DNA of 64,000 nucleotides from positions 43,920,082-43,984,081 of the forward strand of contig JALGQZ010000001.1 of NCBI GenBank assembly GCA_023105745.1. Direction: 5' to 3'. The notes under the pieces are model-generated. The model did no database searches. It was not told the DNA's origin and saw only the letters and a list, made by a program, of their open reading frames with translations. The position numbers were made by a program, and so were the translations under genes. Positions 1 to 11,248 of this stretch are shown piece after piece (position 1 is the first letter of the stretch; each line of letters begins with the position of its first letter). The stretch comes from Austropuccinia psidii. Lineage: Eukaryota; Basidiomycota; Pucciniomycetes; Pucciniales; Sphaerophragmiaceae.

Positions 1-143
1 GACAAATGGCCATAAATGGTCCATAAGATGATGACATGGCCATATTGGCCACTGGTGATGGATATGGCCAATTGGCCATAAAAGGACTGTGGCTTGATAT
101 GCCATACAGATATCCAAGGAGGTGAATTGCCATGGTTGTGACA
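1..143 (-). mobile_element. Terminal fragment of a family-E LTR
   Basis: This stretch closely matches the last part of the solo LTR ending at 59623, including the shared blocks TGGCCATATTGGCCACTGG and AAAGGACTGTGGCTTGATAT. Both copies end in the same GGTTGTGACA terminus. The rest of the LTR lies to the left of the window. By comparison with the complete copy, transcription would run on the minus strand and this would be the U3 end. Whether it is a solo LTR or part of a full element cannot be told. Confidence 0.8.
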
Positions 144-923
144 AGAACCAATAAATATGTATAGTTGACTAAAAATTCATTCTCATATGTAATTTTTCAT
201 AAGAATACATTTTTAATTGTATTGTTTGTTGGAAATACATCTTTACATGTGTTTGTATAAAAAATATGTGGTTGAATGTATTTCCTATTAAGTTTGCATT
301 GATAAGTGTATGATCCATTAAAAAGACTTTCATAAAGGCGTCTTTTATTGAAAATACAATGATAAAGGAATTTTTCATTATACAAAATACATTGATAAAT
401 GGATTTGGAATGAAAATACAATATTCAATATATTTTTTATCAAAAATAAATTTTTCAATGTTTGTTTGTTAAAAATACTTTGTTCATTGTTTTTTTATCA
501 AAAAGACATTGTTTAATGTATTTTATATCACGAATACAATTTTAAATGTATATTTCATTAAAAAGGCATTCTTGAAGGTATTTTCTATATCAAAAATACA
601 TTCTGGGTTATTATTCCAAATGAAAATACATTTAACTATATATATCTCAACTAATTCATCGTATTTTTTTTAAAAAAATACATTGTTAAATCAAATTTTT
701 ATGAAAAATACATTATGAAATGTATTTCATGAAAAATACATAGTGAAATGTATTTTTTATGAAAAATACATTTTTAAATGTAATTTGCATGAAAAATAAA
801 TTGTTAAATGTAATTTTTATGAAAAATACATTGTTAAATGTAATTTTTATGAAAAATACATTGTTAAATGTAATTTTTATGAAAAATACATTGTTAAATG
901 TAATTTTTATGAAAAATACATTG
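144..923. repeat. AT-rich minisatellite, degenerate then regular (30-bp unit)
   Basis: From about 661 to 923 the sequence is a clear 30-bp tandem repeat of the form TAATTTTTAT-GAAAAATACA-TTGTTAAATG, with about nine units. From 144 to 660 related but diverged units (AAATACATT, AAATGTA blocks) continue. Each unit contains the near-palindrome ACATT-GTTA-AATGT, so each unit can form a small hairpin. Open frames over this region are ten-codon repeats and are not genes. The array continues at 11249, beyond element 1. Confidence 0.8.
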
Positions 924-1683
924 TGTCACAGGGGCTCTTCGAAGTGAAGAGGGCCTGGCACTCAGTAAACTGGGACTCACTTATGGAGGGCTCAAAGATA
1001 AGATAAAAGGGGATACACTTAAGAGTGTTAAAGATAAATTGCTAAAGAATAAATATAAGAAAAGCAGCAACAAAAGATAAGAGTAAAAGAATAGAAGAGC
1101 CAACCACAAACAAGTCCAAGTCCACTGTTTCAACCTGTCAGAATGGAAAGAGAAGGGTTAATAAGGATATGGCCACCCAACTCATACTGTACAGGCAAAG
1201 AGAGAAATGCAAAGACTAACTTAAGATTAAATAATTATAATACCCCAAATAAGGATAAGAGTAATTATAAAATAATAAATAAACTAAATTAATTAACTGG
1301 GGAAAAGTCCCCAGGGGGGAGAAAGAGGGGCTGGTATATGTGAGAATCACCAGCCCTGATCCAGAGGAAGAATTTTCATGAGAACAATTGATGATTGAAT
1401 TGAGTCTGGCCAATACAGGTCCTGTACAGCTGTACAGAACCTGTACAAGAGGTGTGGTGTATTTGAGTGATCATACAGTTCCATACTGGTGTATTGAAAC
1501 TGTATTGGGTGAATCCAACCTGTACAGGTATTGGCAGGCTGTATTGATGTACCAAGCTGTATGCATGTTTCAGAATGAAGATTGCTGAAACTGACTGCTG
1601 ATTCAGATACTGGATTTGCTGATTTGAGGTGTTTGAGTGGGTGTATGAATGAATACCCTTACCCCTGATGGATGGTTGTTACA
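924..1683 (-). repeat. Element 1 3' LTR (760 bp)
   Basis: On the plus strand it begins TGTCACAGGGGCTCTTCG and ends GGTTGTTACA, an imperfect terminal inverted repeat. It is nearly identical to 10489-11248. Visible promoter features, read on the minus strand, are a CATATA box, a CTGGGG-N6-CCCCAG hairpin and an AGTTAATTAATTTA initiator-like block at 1285-1298. Confidence 0.95.
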
Positions 1684-1686
1684 GTA

Positions 1687-1696
1687 TCCCCCTCTT
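1687..1696 (-). other. Polypurine tract of element 1
   Basis: On the minus strand the sequence AAGAGGGGGA lies three nucleotides from the inner edge of the 3' LTR, where the plus-strand DNA primer of LTR retrotransposons is normally made. The same tract sits at 32756-32765 in element 2 and 31863-31872 in element 3. Confidence 0.75.
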
Positions 1697-2005
1697 GAAA
1701 CTGGTGGGCTCCTGAACACCATAATACCCTGCCACTGTTGAGTGGCATCTCAATATCCCCACATTTTTTTTTCAAAAAATTTTTTCTTTTAATTTTCTTT
1801 TCCTCTTGACCATTATCCTAAAAATCCTTCATTCCTTCTTCCCTGCCAAATTCAATTGATTCCCCCTTTTTCCAAGCTTGAGTGAGTATTCCTTCCAGAA
1901 TATGCCATTCTTTTCTTTTGATTCAATCAGCCATGCCTTGGGATGTGGCCTTGGGATATATCCCAGAATAAAGGCCATTGAGCACTTGTGCTCAGAAATT
2001 GGGGC

Positions 2006-2034
2006 CCAATGAGTATATGACTTGTACTCATTGG
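2006..2034. other. Conserved hairpin in the element 1 3' region
   Basis: CCAATGAGTA at 2006-2015 is the exact reverse complement of TACTCATTGG at 2025-2034. The same hairpin occurs at 33074-33102 in element 2. In element 3 (42619-42649) it appears with paired changes that keep it base-paired, which suggests a selected structure. Confidence 0.6.
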
Positions 2035-2272
2035 CCCAGACTTAATCCAATGAATGAGTGAAACTTTCCTCCAAGGGGTCTTGTCCCCATCATCCAAGGA
2101 ATTGGCCTCAGACAGCCCTCCAAGTGGGTTTTAGGCTGTGGCCTCCATCCTGAGTGATCTTGATGAAATTTGCTTTTTATGGCCTTTTAGGCCTTTTTGG
2201 GTGTTTTAGTGATTAACCTTGATATCTTGATTTTTGGCCTTTTTTGGCCCTTTTGAGTCTTTGGGATCCTAC

Positions 2273-2358
2273 AGTCCGTGGTTCGCGGTCCGTGGGCCTT
2301 GGACCGTACGCCGCGGTCCGTGGGCCGTGGGCCGTACGCCGCGGTCCGCGGTCCGTGG
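2273..2358. repeat. CGG/CCG-rich tandem array, element 1 copy (about 86 bp)
   Basis: A GC-rich array of short units such as CGGTCCGTGGGCCG and TACGCCGCGGTCCG lies in otherwise AT-rich DNA, just upstream of the accessory gene on the same plus strand. The recurring core is CGGTCCG, an inverted CGG-N1-CCG. The corresponding arrays in elements 2 and 3 are about 187 and 106 bp, so the unit number varies. The open frames across it in all six frames are repeat artefacts. Confidence 0.8.
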
Positions 2359-2652
2359 GGGATATTGGAGGCCCCCAGGACCAAAATGGAGCCCCTGGGC
2401 CCAAATTTCCTGGGGACCCAGGGTGACCAAGGGGTCCAGAAATGGCCGTTACCCATTTTTTACCCTACATGGCCTGGACCCATTGATGGGGTCCAGGACC
2501 ATCAAGATCCTGGCCTCCCCAAAGTTGCAGGGGAGGCCCTGGGTGATGAGTTCAGCCCCAAAGGGGTATGAACCTTCACCTTAGAGGCTTTGAGGGGGGG
2601 CATAATTGAGTTATGGCCCCATTTCCTTGAGTCAAGTCCCTTTTTTCTTGAT

Positions 2653-3947
2653 ATGGAGTGGATTGATTCTGACGTCTTCAAGCTTCTGCTTGCATATTCT
2701 TCAGTTATGAGTTCCAAACTGACTGAGCTCACTGAATCTTCCCCTTCTGCACCGCCACCGTCTATTCTTCATGGTTCTGGCGTCTTCAGTCGATTGTCTT
2801 CTCCTTCTATGGCGTCTTCTGGCCATTTTGACCCCTCCCAAACATATGATGGGTTCAGAGCAGTTGAAGTCCTTGATCCTGCCTGTACTGAGTGTTTGGC
2901 CAGGGGTAAGGATTGCTTTCAACATTACAATCCTCGATCGTCAAAATGCCATTTCTGCTTTATTGGGAAGAAGCCATGCCGCCGTACCGGATCAACTTTG
3001 TCCCGGGTCAAGAGACACTTGTGGAGTAGGAAGGATGGGCCTTATGGGCAGGAATTCCCCATTCTTGAGGAGCCTACCCCTGATGCCACTTCTGGATTTT
3101 CTCAATGTGAGTGCTTTGCATATTTTGATTGAATTGGTGCTGATATCTTGATGTAGTGACTGGTTCCAGGCAGAGGGATGTGGCCAGATGGACTAATGTT
3201 GGAGGGTCCATTCCAATTGGTGGTAGGCCCATCCACTACAGCTCAGAAATTCCAATTTCAAGGACCAATGCTGATGGAGTGGTGAAAGTAGTGAAGAAGC
3301 TAAGAAGAATTGTTGATTCCCCATCAGATTCAGATGCTGAAGGAAGTGATGAGTTGGATGGTGAAGAAGTTCAAGTTATTCCCCATTCAAGTGGCCATCC
3401 ATCCAGTCATTCCTCCTCTCAACCTCTTGCCAACACCAGATTCCAAAGTCAAGTCATTCCCAGTACTCCAAGAACCTTTCAACCAATGCTTGCCTCTATT
3501 CCTACAACCCTTCCTCCTCCTTCACCAACTACTTCCCATACCACCAGGCCTGCCTTGATTCCAGCAGTAAGACCATCACCAGTTCAACAGCCTAGAAACT
3601 CACCCATAACCACCTCCCGTCAACTACAACCTGTGGCCAGCTCCAGCAGAAGAAGAGATGGATTATCCCCTTTGCCGTTACCTGCCGCCCAAGTCTTCCA
3701 AAGAAGAGAACGTTGGCCTATCTGGGTTGCCAGAGAAGATCCCAATGCGGCTAGTGAAAATCAAGATGCTGTGGCCAGATTGTTCAGGAGGGTTGATAGA
3801 AATAGCAGAGAGGTGATTATGTATGCCAATGACAGGACTATTCCAGGTACTGCTTCTGAAGAGATGGCTGCAAAATTTGCCTGGTATGAGGATGAGTTGA
3901 TAAATGACTTCCAGAGAACTTTTGATGACTTGGGTAGAGATAACTAG
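2653..3947 (+). CDS. Spliced accessory gene of element 1, antisense to gag-pol, with a Zn2Cys6-like cysteine cluster
   Basis: Two exons, 2653-3106 and 3157-3947, are separated by a 50-bp intron (GTGAGT...TGTAG with a CTGAT branch-like site). Joined, they encode 414 residues. The N-terminal part has six cysteines at residues 78, 81, 88, 99, 102 and 109, spaced C-X2-C-X6-C-X10-C-X2-C-X6-C. That fits the fungal binuclear zinc cluster pattern (CX2CX6CX5-12CX2CX6-8C) and has a proline in the loop. Basic residues follow the last cysteine. An acidic patch, a long Pro/Ser-rich region and a conserved C-terminus ending near the FAWYEDEL motif come after. The gene converges on pol. I know this family only as an uncharacterised protein of Austropuccinia. 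DNA binding is inferred from spacing alone. An in-frame ATG at 2707 is an alternative start. Confidence 0.72.
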
Positions 3948-4727
3948 TTTCCTCTTCCTTGTTTGTGTTTTGGTTTGGCTTCTATCCCCACTCTTATAAA
4001 TACTAAAAAATAAAAAATAAAAAAGATAATGGAACCTCCCAATACATGATTTGGGGAGGGGATGCTGCTGCTTTAAAGAAATAAAAGAAAGAAAATTATA
4101 CAAGTAAAGAAAGAAAGAAAAATAATAAGAGAAAATGAGAGTAAAGAAAGAAATAAAGAAAAGTCCTGATGGTTGGTCCTTCTTGTGGTGAGTTGCTTGA
4201 TTCTGGCCAAAAAAAAAGTGTCTGAAAAGTGAAAACCAAGCATTTGATGCTCACAGAGTGGCCAAGGTGATGTTTTACAAGAAGTAGAACCCTCAGGGAT
4301 GCATACCAGGAGATGGAACTTACTTTCATAACTTCCACTCCCCACCAAGCACCATAAGACTGAAATAAATTGCCATAAATGCCTTCTGAAATGATTTGCC
4401 ATAAATGACTACTGAAATGAATTGCCGTAAATGACTTGAAGTAATGAATGTCTTGAATTATGATGATTGGCATAAAATGAAATGATAATAAAGAAAGAAA
4501 ATGAAACATAAAGAAAGAAAGAAAATATTTGGCCATATCTTGATAAGGTCCAAATGGAGGGTATTGATGTTGTATGCTTCCTGAACCTGTCCAAAGAATT
4601 GACAAGTGCTCACAAAGTGGCCAAGGTGATGCTTACAACAACATATGGGTAGAATACCCCCTTGAAGGTGCATGCCAGGAGAGGAACTTACTTTCATAAC
4701 TCCTTCTCCCCACCAAGCACCATAAAA
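3948..4727 (-). other. Element 1 3' non-coding region with internal duplication and purine-rich microsatellite
   Basis: No convincing gene lies between the accessory gene and the pol stop codon. A block of about 105 bp at 4251-4352 is repeated in diverged form at 4611-4727. Both copies contain AACTTACTTTCATAACT and CCCCACCAAGCACCATAA. Between them lie GAAA-type runs (4077-4160, 4485-4530) and short repeats of TGCCATAAATGACT. Minus-strand open frames here are continuations past pol and repeat products. Confidence 0.65.
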
Positions 4728-7700
4728 TCAAACTCTTGAGGTATTTGGACCAGGCTTGTCTGGATACAATGAGTGGAAATCCTTGACAAGGTCTGGTGAG
4801 TTGGCAAGGTTGGAAGCTGGTTCCCAAGTGGTTCTTTCTGGGTCTTCACTGAATCCTTTCCACTCTACAAGATACCATAAATTACCTCTTTTGAGTTTTG
4901 AGTCCAGAACCTGAGCCACTTCCCATTCTTCTTGCTCTTCCACTAAAACTGGTGGTGGCGGCAATTGATGACGATTTGGGATAGTTGAATGCTTGACTGG
5001 TTCTAACAAGGACACATGGAATACAGGGTGAACTGTCTTCCATTGCTGAGGCAACTTGAGGTGATATGCATGGCTGCCAATCTTCTTAAGAACTTCAAAG
5101 GGTCCCAACCATCTTTCTGATAATTTCTTGGTGGGTCTTGTTGTCTTGATGTTCTTGGAAGCTAGCCATACTTTGTCCCCAGGTTGGAAATCAGGTGGAA
5201 TTGCCCTATTTCTATCTGCATACTTCTTGAATCTCCTTATTGCTGACTCTAATTCTTCTTTGACAACTTGCTGTACTGATTGGAGTTTTGTTGATAACTT
5301 TCCAGCCGGTGAGTCTTGAGAAATATGGATTGAGTCAAAGCTGGGATTTCCTCCATAAATGGTGAAAAAAGGTGATTGCTTGGTTGATGAATGTTCTGCA
5401 TTATTATAGGCAAATTCAGCCAGAGGGAGCCAGGTGTACCAGTCATCTTGATGATAGCTGACATACATCCGAAGGTACTGTTCTAGTATCTGATTTACCC
5501 TCTCTGTCTGTCCATCTGTTTCAGGGTGAAAGGCAGTTGAAAGATCTCTTGATATCTTGAGCTGCTGACACAATTGAGTCCAGAATGATGAAACAAATAA
5601 GGATCTTCTATCACTGACAATACTGACTGGGAGTCCATGTTTGGAAAATACATGGCTAATGAATATTTGAGCTAAATCCAGAGCAGTGATTGTGCCATAA
5701 GTTGGAATGAAGATTGCCATTTTTGAGAATCTGTCCACAACTACTAAAATTGAATCAAAGTTGTTGGACAGTGGCAATTGAGTGATAAAGTCCATTGATA
5801 ATGAATTCCAAGGACCAGACAGAATTGAAAGAGGCTTGAGTAATCCAAACTTCTTGTGATGAATGTTTTTGTTTCTTGAACATTGCTGACATGAGGACAC
5901 ATAGTCCTTGATGAATTGATTCATGCCAGCCCAGTAAAAATCCCTCTTGATGAGCTTGAGGGTCTTCTCCTGGCCAGGATGGCCAGCCAATGGTGAGTCA
6001 TGACGCTTTTGAAGAATATTGAGTTGAAGTTCTTCATTGCTTGGGATTACCACTCTATCTTTGAATAATAATAACTTGGCTTGAGGTTCAAGAGAATAAT
6101 CTGGAACTGATTCACCTCTTGCTAGTTGCTTGAGTATTTCTTTATAGTCTTTGTCTTGCCATACTTCTTCTTGAATCTTGTCAACTAAATCTGAGAAAAT
6201 TTCCACTTTGATTGAGAAGAATCTTGACTCTTGAATTCCATCTTGTTTAAGTACTTGATGAAAATTCTGAGGATTCTTGCTGATGAAGTCCACCCCCCTC
6301 TCTGGGTACACGTCGTCCCGACGTGATAAGGCATCTGGTAAAGTGGCCAGCCTGCCTGGGCGGTAAGTGATAGTGAAATGAAATTCTGAGAGAAATTCGG
6401 CCCAGCGGGCCTGACGACGAGTAAGAACTTTGGAAGACATGAAATATTGCAAGGAAGAGTGGTCTGTCAAGACCTCAAAAGGATTGGAAAGAGAAAGAAG
6501 AAATGCTCTCCAGCGCTTGAGAGCGCAAACTATGCCAAGGAGTTCATTGTCATGAATCTCATAGTTGAGCTCACCTGGTAAGAGCTTGCGACTATCAAAT
6601 GCAATGGGATGCTTTCCAGAGTCATTCACCTGACTCAGTACGGCGCCCAATGCATAATCAGAAGCATCAGTATCTACTATAGTAGGTAGAGAAGGATTAA
6701 AATGAGATAAGATAGGAGCAGAGGTGAAAGCTTCTTTGAGTGCTTGAAACTGACTAAGAGCTTCCTCATTGAAGATGAAGGGAGAATCTTTTTTAAGGAG
6801 GGAAGTGAGAGAAGTGAATTTTTTAGAATAATTTTTAATGAAACGTCGATAAAAATTGCCAAAGCCAAGGAAAGATTGAAGGGCCTTGATGTTTTTGGGC
6901 TGAGGCCAATTGAGGATTTGCTGAACTTTTGAAGAATCCATCTTGAGGCCATCACTTGAAACAACATAGCCCAAGTATTCCACACTTGAGGCATGGAATA
7001 CACACTTGGAGGCTTTGGCAAACAGATTATTGTCCCTCAGTCTTTGGAGGACAGAGGCCACATGTTTGACATGTTCCTCCTCCGAACTGGAAAAGACCAT
7101 AATATCATCTAGATAAACCACAACAAACACATCCAAAAAATCTGCAAAGATATCATTTACTAGATTTTGGAAAGAAGCAGGAGCATTGGTCAAACCAAAT
7201 GGCATGACCAAATACTCATAACTGCCATATTTGGTTCTAAAGGCAGTTAAGTGCTCATCCCCCTCTTTGATTCTCAGAAGGTTATATGCACCACGCAAAT
7301 CTATCTTGGAGAAGATAGTGGAACCATTGAATACGGTAAGAAGCTGGTTCATAGGAGGAACAGGGTATCTGTTCTTCCTAGTGACAGCATTGAGTTTGCG
7401 GTAGTCAACACACAAACGAAGACCTCCATCCTTTTTCTTGACAAAAAGGACAGGTGCTCCTGTTGAAGAGGAGCTTGGTCTAATGAAACCTTTCTCTACA
7501 TTCTATGAAATGTAGGCCTGCAGTGTTTCTGACTCTTGATTTGATAATGAGTAGATAACACCAATTGGAGGTAGAAGACCCTCCAATTCGATATGGTGAT
7601 CACAGGCGCGGTGTGGAGGAAGTTTCTCTGCTTTCACCTTGGAGAATACATCCAAATATTGGTGATAAGCAGGAGGAACAACCTTCAACACAGTTTCAAT

Positions 7701-8429
7701 TTCTTCTGGCTCTTCCTCCTCATCCCACTGCTCCTCCAGGGATGCATGAAAAGATAAGGGAGGAAGGTCCATATCCCCTTGGAAGAGATGAAGTGAAGAT
7801 ATGGCAACATCTTCTCCAACATCCTTTATCTCTTTGAAGACTTCATCTCTTGATGAAAGTAATGACTGAGAGGGAATTATGGAAGGGATATGGACAGAAG
7901 AAGGGATGGAAGGTGTCTTAAGTTCACCAGCCAGAGCAACACTGTTGACAGCAGTGGCTAAGTCATTACTAGTAGAAGGAATAATACCACTAGAATCCTT
8001 ATGATTAGAATCATAGGTGATCAATCCATTTTTCCAATCAATAATGGGATTGAAATGGTAAAGGAAATCATAGCCCAATATCAGTTCTTCTCCTTTGGGT
8101 GAATCTATGATAAAGAAATCCCATTCAAAGCTTGGGAAGGAAGGCAAGTCAACTACCCACTTGGTATAATGGGTGATGAACAAGGCAGGGGATTCATTAG
8201 AATCCAAAATGAAAAGAGGAATCTTTTCAGGGAGCTCTGACAGAGTCAATGAGTACTTGAGAACAAAATTCTTTGCAATAAAAGAGTTTGTAGCACCAGA
8301 ATCAATGAGAATACTGTAAAAAATATCAGAGACAGAAGAGAAAATAAGAAACTTTAAAGATTTCTTGACACTAGTATTCAGAGTGCACAATTGTGCTCTT
8401 GAAGGAAATAAGTGAGAACCATTGAACAC
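4728..8429 (-). pseudogene. pol: Element 1 pol (protease-RT-RNase H-integrase-chromodomain), one nonsense codon
   Basis: The frame reads from about 8429 down to 4728. Domains in order are an aspartic protease with DSGAT, reverse transcriptase with YLDD, RNase H (DASDYALG, TDHSS), and integrase with an HHCC zinc motif and D-D-35-E core. A C-terminal chromodomain (YLVEWKGF) ends the protein. A TAG at 7503-7505 replaces the GAG codon present in element 2 and splits the frame between protease and RT. Other changes against element 2 include Gly to Arg directly after the second integrase Asp, Trp to Cys and Lys to Asn in RNase H. The protein would make cDNA and integrate it into chromatin. The copy is probably inactive unless the amber codon is read through. 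Confidence 0.92.
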
Positions 8430-8430
8430 A

Positions 8431-9804
8431 TCATGATCCCCACTCAGGCTTTTCCCTGCTTGCTAGGGAAGCCTCCTGATGATGACCCAGGCTTGTTCTG
8501 AGGTCTCTTGAACATTTTTCAATTGGGTGCTTGCCACCACAATAATTACACAACCCTGCTTGAATCCTCCTCTCCTTTTCAGAACCGATTAATTTATTGT
8601 CCTTATTGAGGAGAGCAGCATGGGGTTTGTCCTTTGAAGATTGAAATTGCTTGCCCTTCTTATTCTTCTTCTGATGAGGCCTCTTTTGAAATGAGTTTTG
8701 AGGAGGCCTAGACTGGTTGGATCCACTGACTGGAGGCTTCTTTTCTTGATTGCCACCCTTTTCCTTTTGCCTCTCATGATATCTTGTGTCTAATTCTAGA
8801 GTGACATCCATAAGTTCTTGAAGAGTATCAAAAGTTCCAGGGTGAGAAGCCAACTGATCCAATAATCTTGATGCCAATCCTCTTCTGTAAACATGGATAT
8901 AAGCTCTTTCCCCCCAATCTCCAATTCTTGACATTAAGCTTCTGAAATCTGCTATGTACAAGGAAACATGACCACTTTCCTTCATCCTCAAATTGTCCAA
9001 CTCTTGTTCAGCTTTCCTGACTTCATTGGGGTCACCAAACAGAGTGAATAATTGAGATTCAAACAATGGCCAATTATTGAGGAGGTAGGAAGGGTCTTCA
9101 TTGGAAATATTTGAGAGGTAAGGTTCAATCCATTTGCCAGCTCTACCAGTAAGAAAAGAAGTTGAGTACAAAACCTTCTTCCTGTCAGAGAAGAAGTTTG
9201 CTGGATCATTATGGAAAATTAGTTGACAGGATTGGATAAATCCTCTCAACTTATGAGCTTGAGTACCATCAAAAGAATCAGGTGCCTTCATGGATGGAGT
9301 CTTGAAAGCAGGGGCTTTGGAATTGTCCCTGGGGGCAACTGCTTGAGTGAGTTGTCCCATGAATTGAGTCATCTGCTCCATCATCTTGAGGAGACTTGGA
9401 TCAGTTTGAGAGACAAGAGGTTGACTAGAAAGGGCTAGATTGGAACCCTGAGGCACCTCTGGAGCATTTGCCAAGGCATCTGCCACTTCAGTTTCCCCAG
9501 AATCTTCCTCTTCCACAGACTCTTCCCCCTCTTCATCTTCAACTTCCCCTAATCTTGCTGTTGCACCTTCAGACATGCCAGGGTAGCCACCCAAAAGTCC
9601 AGAAAAGGATCTTGATCTTCTAGATTTCATTCCACCTCTTCTTGAGGGTGCTGCTCCTTCCATTGGTGGTCCTCTGTCCAAATTTGCACTCAGTTGATGA
9701 ACTGATGGTGTGCGGTCAAGAGGAGCCCTTGCTGTAGGAGTGAGAACAGCTGGAATTTTCTGGGATCTAGTATTCTTTGCTGGGGGGCTATGCTGGACTG
9801 GCAT
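8431..9804 (-). pseudogene. gag: Element 1 gag with C-terminal frameshift
   Basis: I place the start at 9804 (MPVQHSPP) because the other two copies start there; the frame is open further upstream by chance. The product is the capsid-forming gag. It has a disordered acidic N-terminal region, a conserved retrotransposon capsid core (GWxEPY-like and RIGDWGERA blocks) and a Lys-rich segment. One zinc knuckle, CNYCGGKHPIEKC (CX2CX3HX4C), follows. One nucleotide is missing near 8512 compared with element 2, so the last 25 or so residues are out of frame. Ribosomes therefore no longer meet the slippery site in the right phase. Confidence 0.88.
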
Positions 9805-10488
9805 TATGAAAAGAATTAAAAATAACTTGATGGTATTAAGAAGAATAATCAGGCTTGGCCAAATCAATCACAATAAAATCTTGATGAATCTTGAGGAATC
9901 AATTCAAATCTTGAGGAATCAAATTCAATCAACAGTCAAATAAATTCAATCAATCAACAATCAATTCAATCAAATATCAATAATCTTGAGGAAATCGATA
10001 ATCAATCAATATTCAATCAATAATCAATCAATATTCAATCATTAATCAATCAATAAGTGTCTTCAAATGAAATCAAGTCTTGAGGAATCAATCAATCAGT
10101 TCAAAATCTTCAGAAATCAATTCAATATCTTGAGAGTTCAAAGTCAATAAATCCAATAAATCCTGAATCAATAACCCAAATGAATCCCAATGAATAATCC
10201 AATCAATTAAACCAATCAATAATCCCTGGATAAAACCTGAATAAGAACACAGAAGAAATTTGATTGATAAAAATAAAATGAAGTGATGAAATGGTCAGCA
10301 ATGATTAAGAAAGGAAAAAGAATCAATTTTCATAAGAATGAAATGAATGAGATGAAAATTGATGAGAGAGAAAATTTCATAGAAATCTAAAAAATCATAA
10401 AATCATGAAAAGGTCATAATTGATGAATGAGAGGAAATGAATATAAATGAATGAAGAGAAAGAATCAAATATGAGTTAATTAATTTAA
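9805..10488 (-). other. Element 1 leader: AATC-rich 5' untranslated region
   Basis: Between gag and the 5' LTR there is no long reading frame. The plus strand is built from short AATC/AATCAATA repeats (GATT on the transcript strand), with CTTGAGGAATC recurring. Elements 2 and 3 share it (40959-41675, 49203-49915) with small length differences. It may hold packaging signals, but nothing in the sequence proves that. Confidence 0.6.
10474..10487 (-). other. Candidate self-priming primer binding site of element 1
   Basis: Directly inside the 5' LTR the transcript would read TAAATTAATTAACT. This is the exact 14-nt complement of AGTTAATTAATTTA, which the same transcript carries inside the LTR at 10863-10850, about 41 nt downstream of a TATA-like box. 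This is the arrangement of Tf1/sushi-type self-primed elements. The block is AT-rich and partly palindromic, which weakens the case, but elements 2 and 3 keep it. No match to a tRNA 3' end (TGG start) is seen here. Confidence 0.6.
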
Positions 10489-11248
10489 TGTCACAGGGGC
10501 TCTTCGAAGTGAAGAGGGACTGGCACTCAGTAAACTGGGACTCACTTATGGAGGGCTCAAAGATAAGATAAAAGGGGATACACTTAAGAGTGTTGAAGAT
10601 AAATTGCTAAAGAATAAATATAAGAAAAGCAGCAACAAAAGATAAGAGTAAAAGAATAGAAGAGCCAACCACAAACAAGTCCAAGTCCACTGTTTCAACC
10701 TGTCAGAATGGAAAGAGAAGGGTTAATAAGGATATGGCCACCCAACTCATACTGTACAGGCAAAGAGAGAAATGCAAAGACTAACTTAAGATTAAATGAT
10801 TATAATATCCCAAATAAGGATAAGAGTAATTATAAAATAATAAATAAACTAAATTAATTAACTGGGGAAAAGTCCCCAGGGGGGAGAAAGAGGGGCTGGT
10901 ATATGTGAGAATCACCAGCCCTGATCCAGAGGAAGAATTTTCATGAGAACAATTGATGATTGAATTGAGTCTGGCCAATACAGGTCCTGTACAGCTGTAC
11001 AGAACCTGTACAAGAGGTGTGGTGTATTTGAGTGATCATACAGTTCCATACTGGTGTATTGAAACTGTATTGGGTGAATCCAACCTGTACAGGTATTGGC
11101 AGGCTGTATTGATGTACCAAGCTGTATGCATGTTTCAGAATGAAGATTGCTGAAGCTGACTGCTGATGCAGATACTGGATTTGCTGATTTGAGGTGTTTG
11201 AGTGGGTGTATGAATGAATACCCTTACCCCTGATGGATGGTTGTTACA
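10489..11248 (-). repeat. Element 1 5' LTR (760 bp)
   Basis: It carries the promoter for the element. On the minus strand, U3 palindromes built on TGTACA are followed by a CATATA box, the CTGGGG-N6-CCCCAG hairpin and AGTTAATTAATTTA. It is followed by CATTG, the duplicated target site. Confidence 0.95.

Larger units (their letters stand above)
924..11248 (-). mobile_element. Element 1: full-length Ty3/gypsy chromovirus with target-site duplication CATTG
   Basis: This is a complete LTR retrotransposon of 10,325 bp. Identical 5-bp duplications CATTG stand at 919-923 and 11249-11253, and 760-bp LTRs bound it. Transcription runs right to left: 5' LTR 10489-11248, AATC-rich leader, gag, pol, a long 3' non-coding region and 3' LTR 924-1683. 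An extra spliced gene lies on the opposite strand between the 3' LTR and pol. The two LTRs differ at about six positions by eye, making this copy older than elements 2 and 3. Gag carries a frameshift and pol a nonsense codon, so it is probably non-autonomous now. It inserted inside the 30-bp minisatellite. Confidence 0.95.

Noticed and set aside
759..947. 62-codon plus-strand frame of repeated MKNTLLNVIF units
   Set aside because: It is the translation of the 30-bp minisatellite and reads into the LTR. The mirror frames at 11355-11544 are the same artefact.
2187..2571. Several overlapping frames on both strands rich in Gly, Pro and Arg
   Set aside because: They come from the CGG/CCG array, which has few stop codons in any frame. 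The same pattern occurs at 33096-33593 and 42710-43129.
4096..4827. Minus-strand frames of 60-170 codons downstream of pol
   Set aside because: They overlap each other, lie over microsatellite and duplicated non-coding modules, and are not conserved as one frame across the three elements.
7251..7837. Plus-strand frames of 70-90 codons inside pol
   Set aside because: Shadow frames of conserved minus-strand coding sequence. They recur in each element only because pol itself is conserved.
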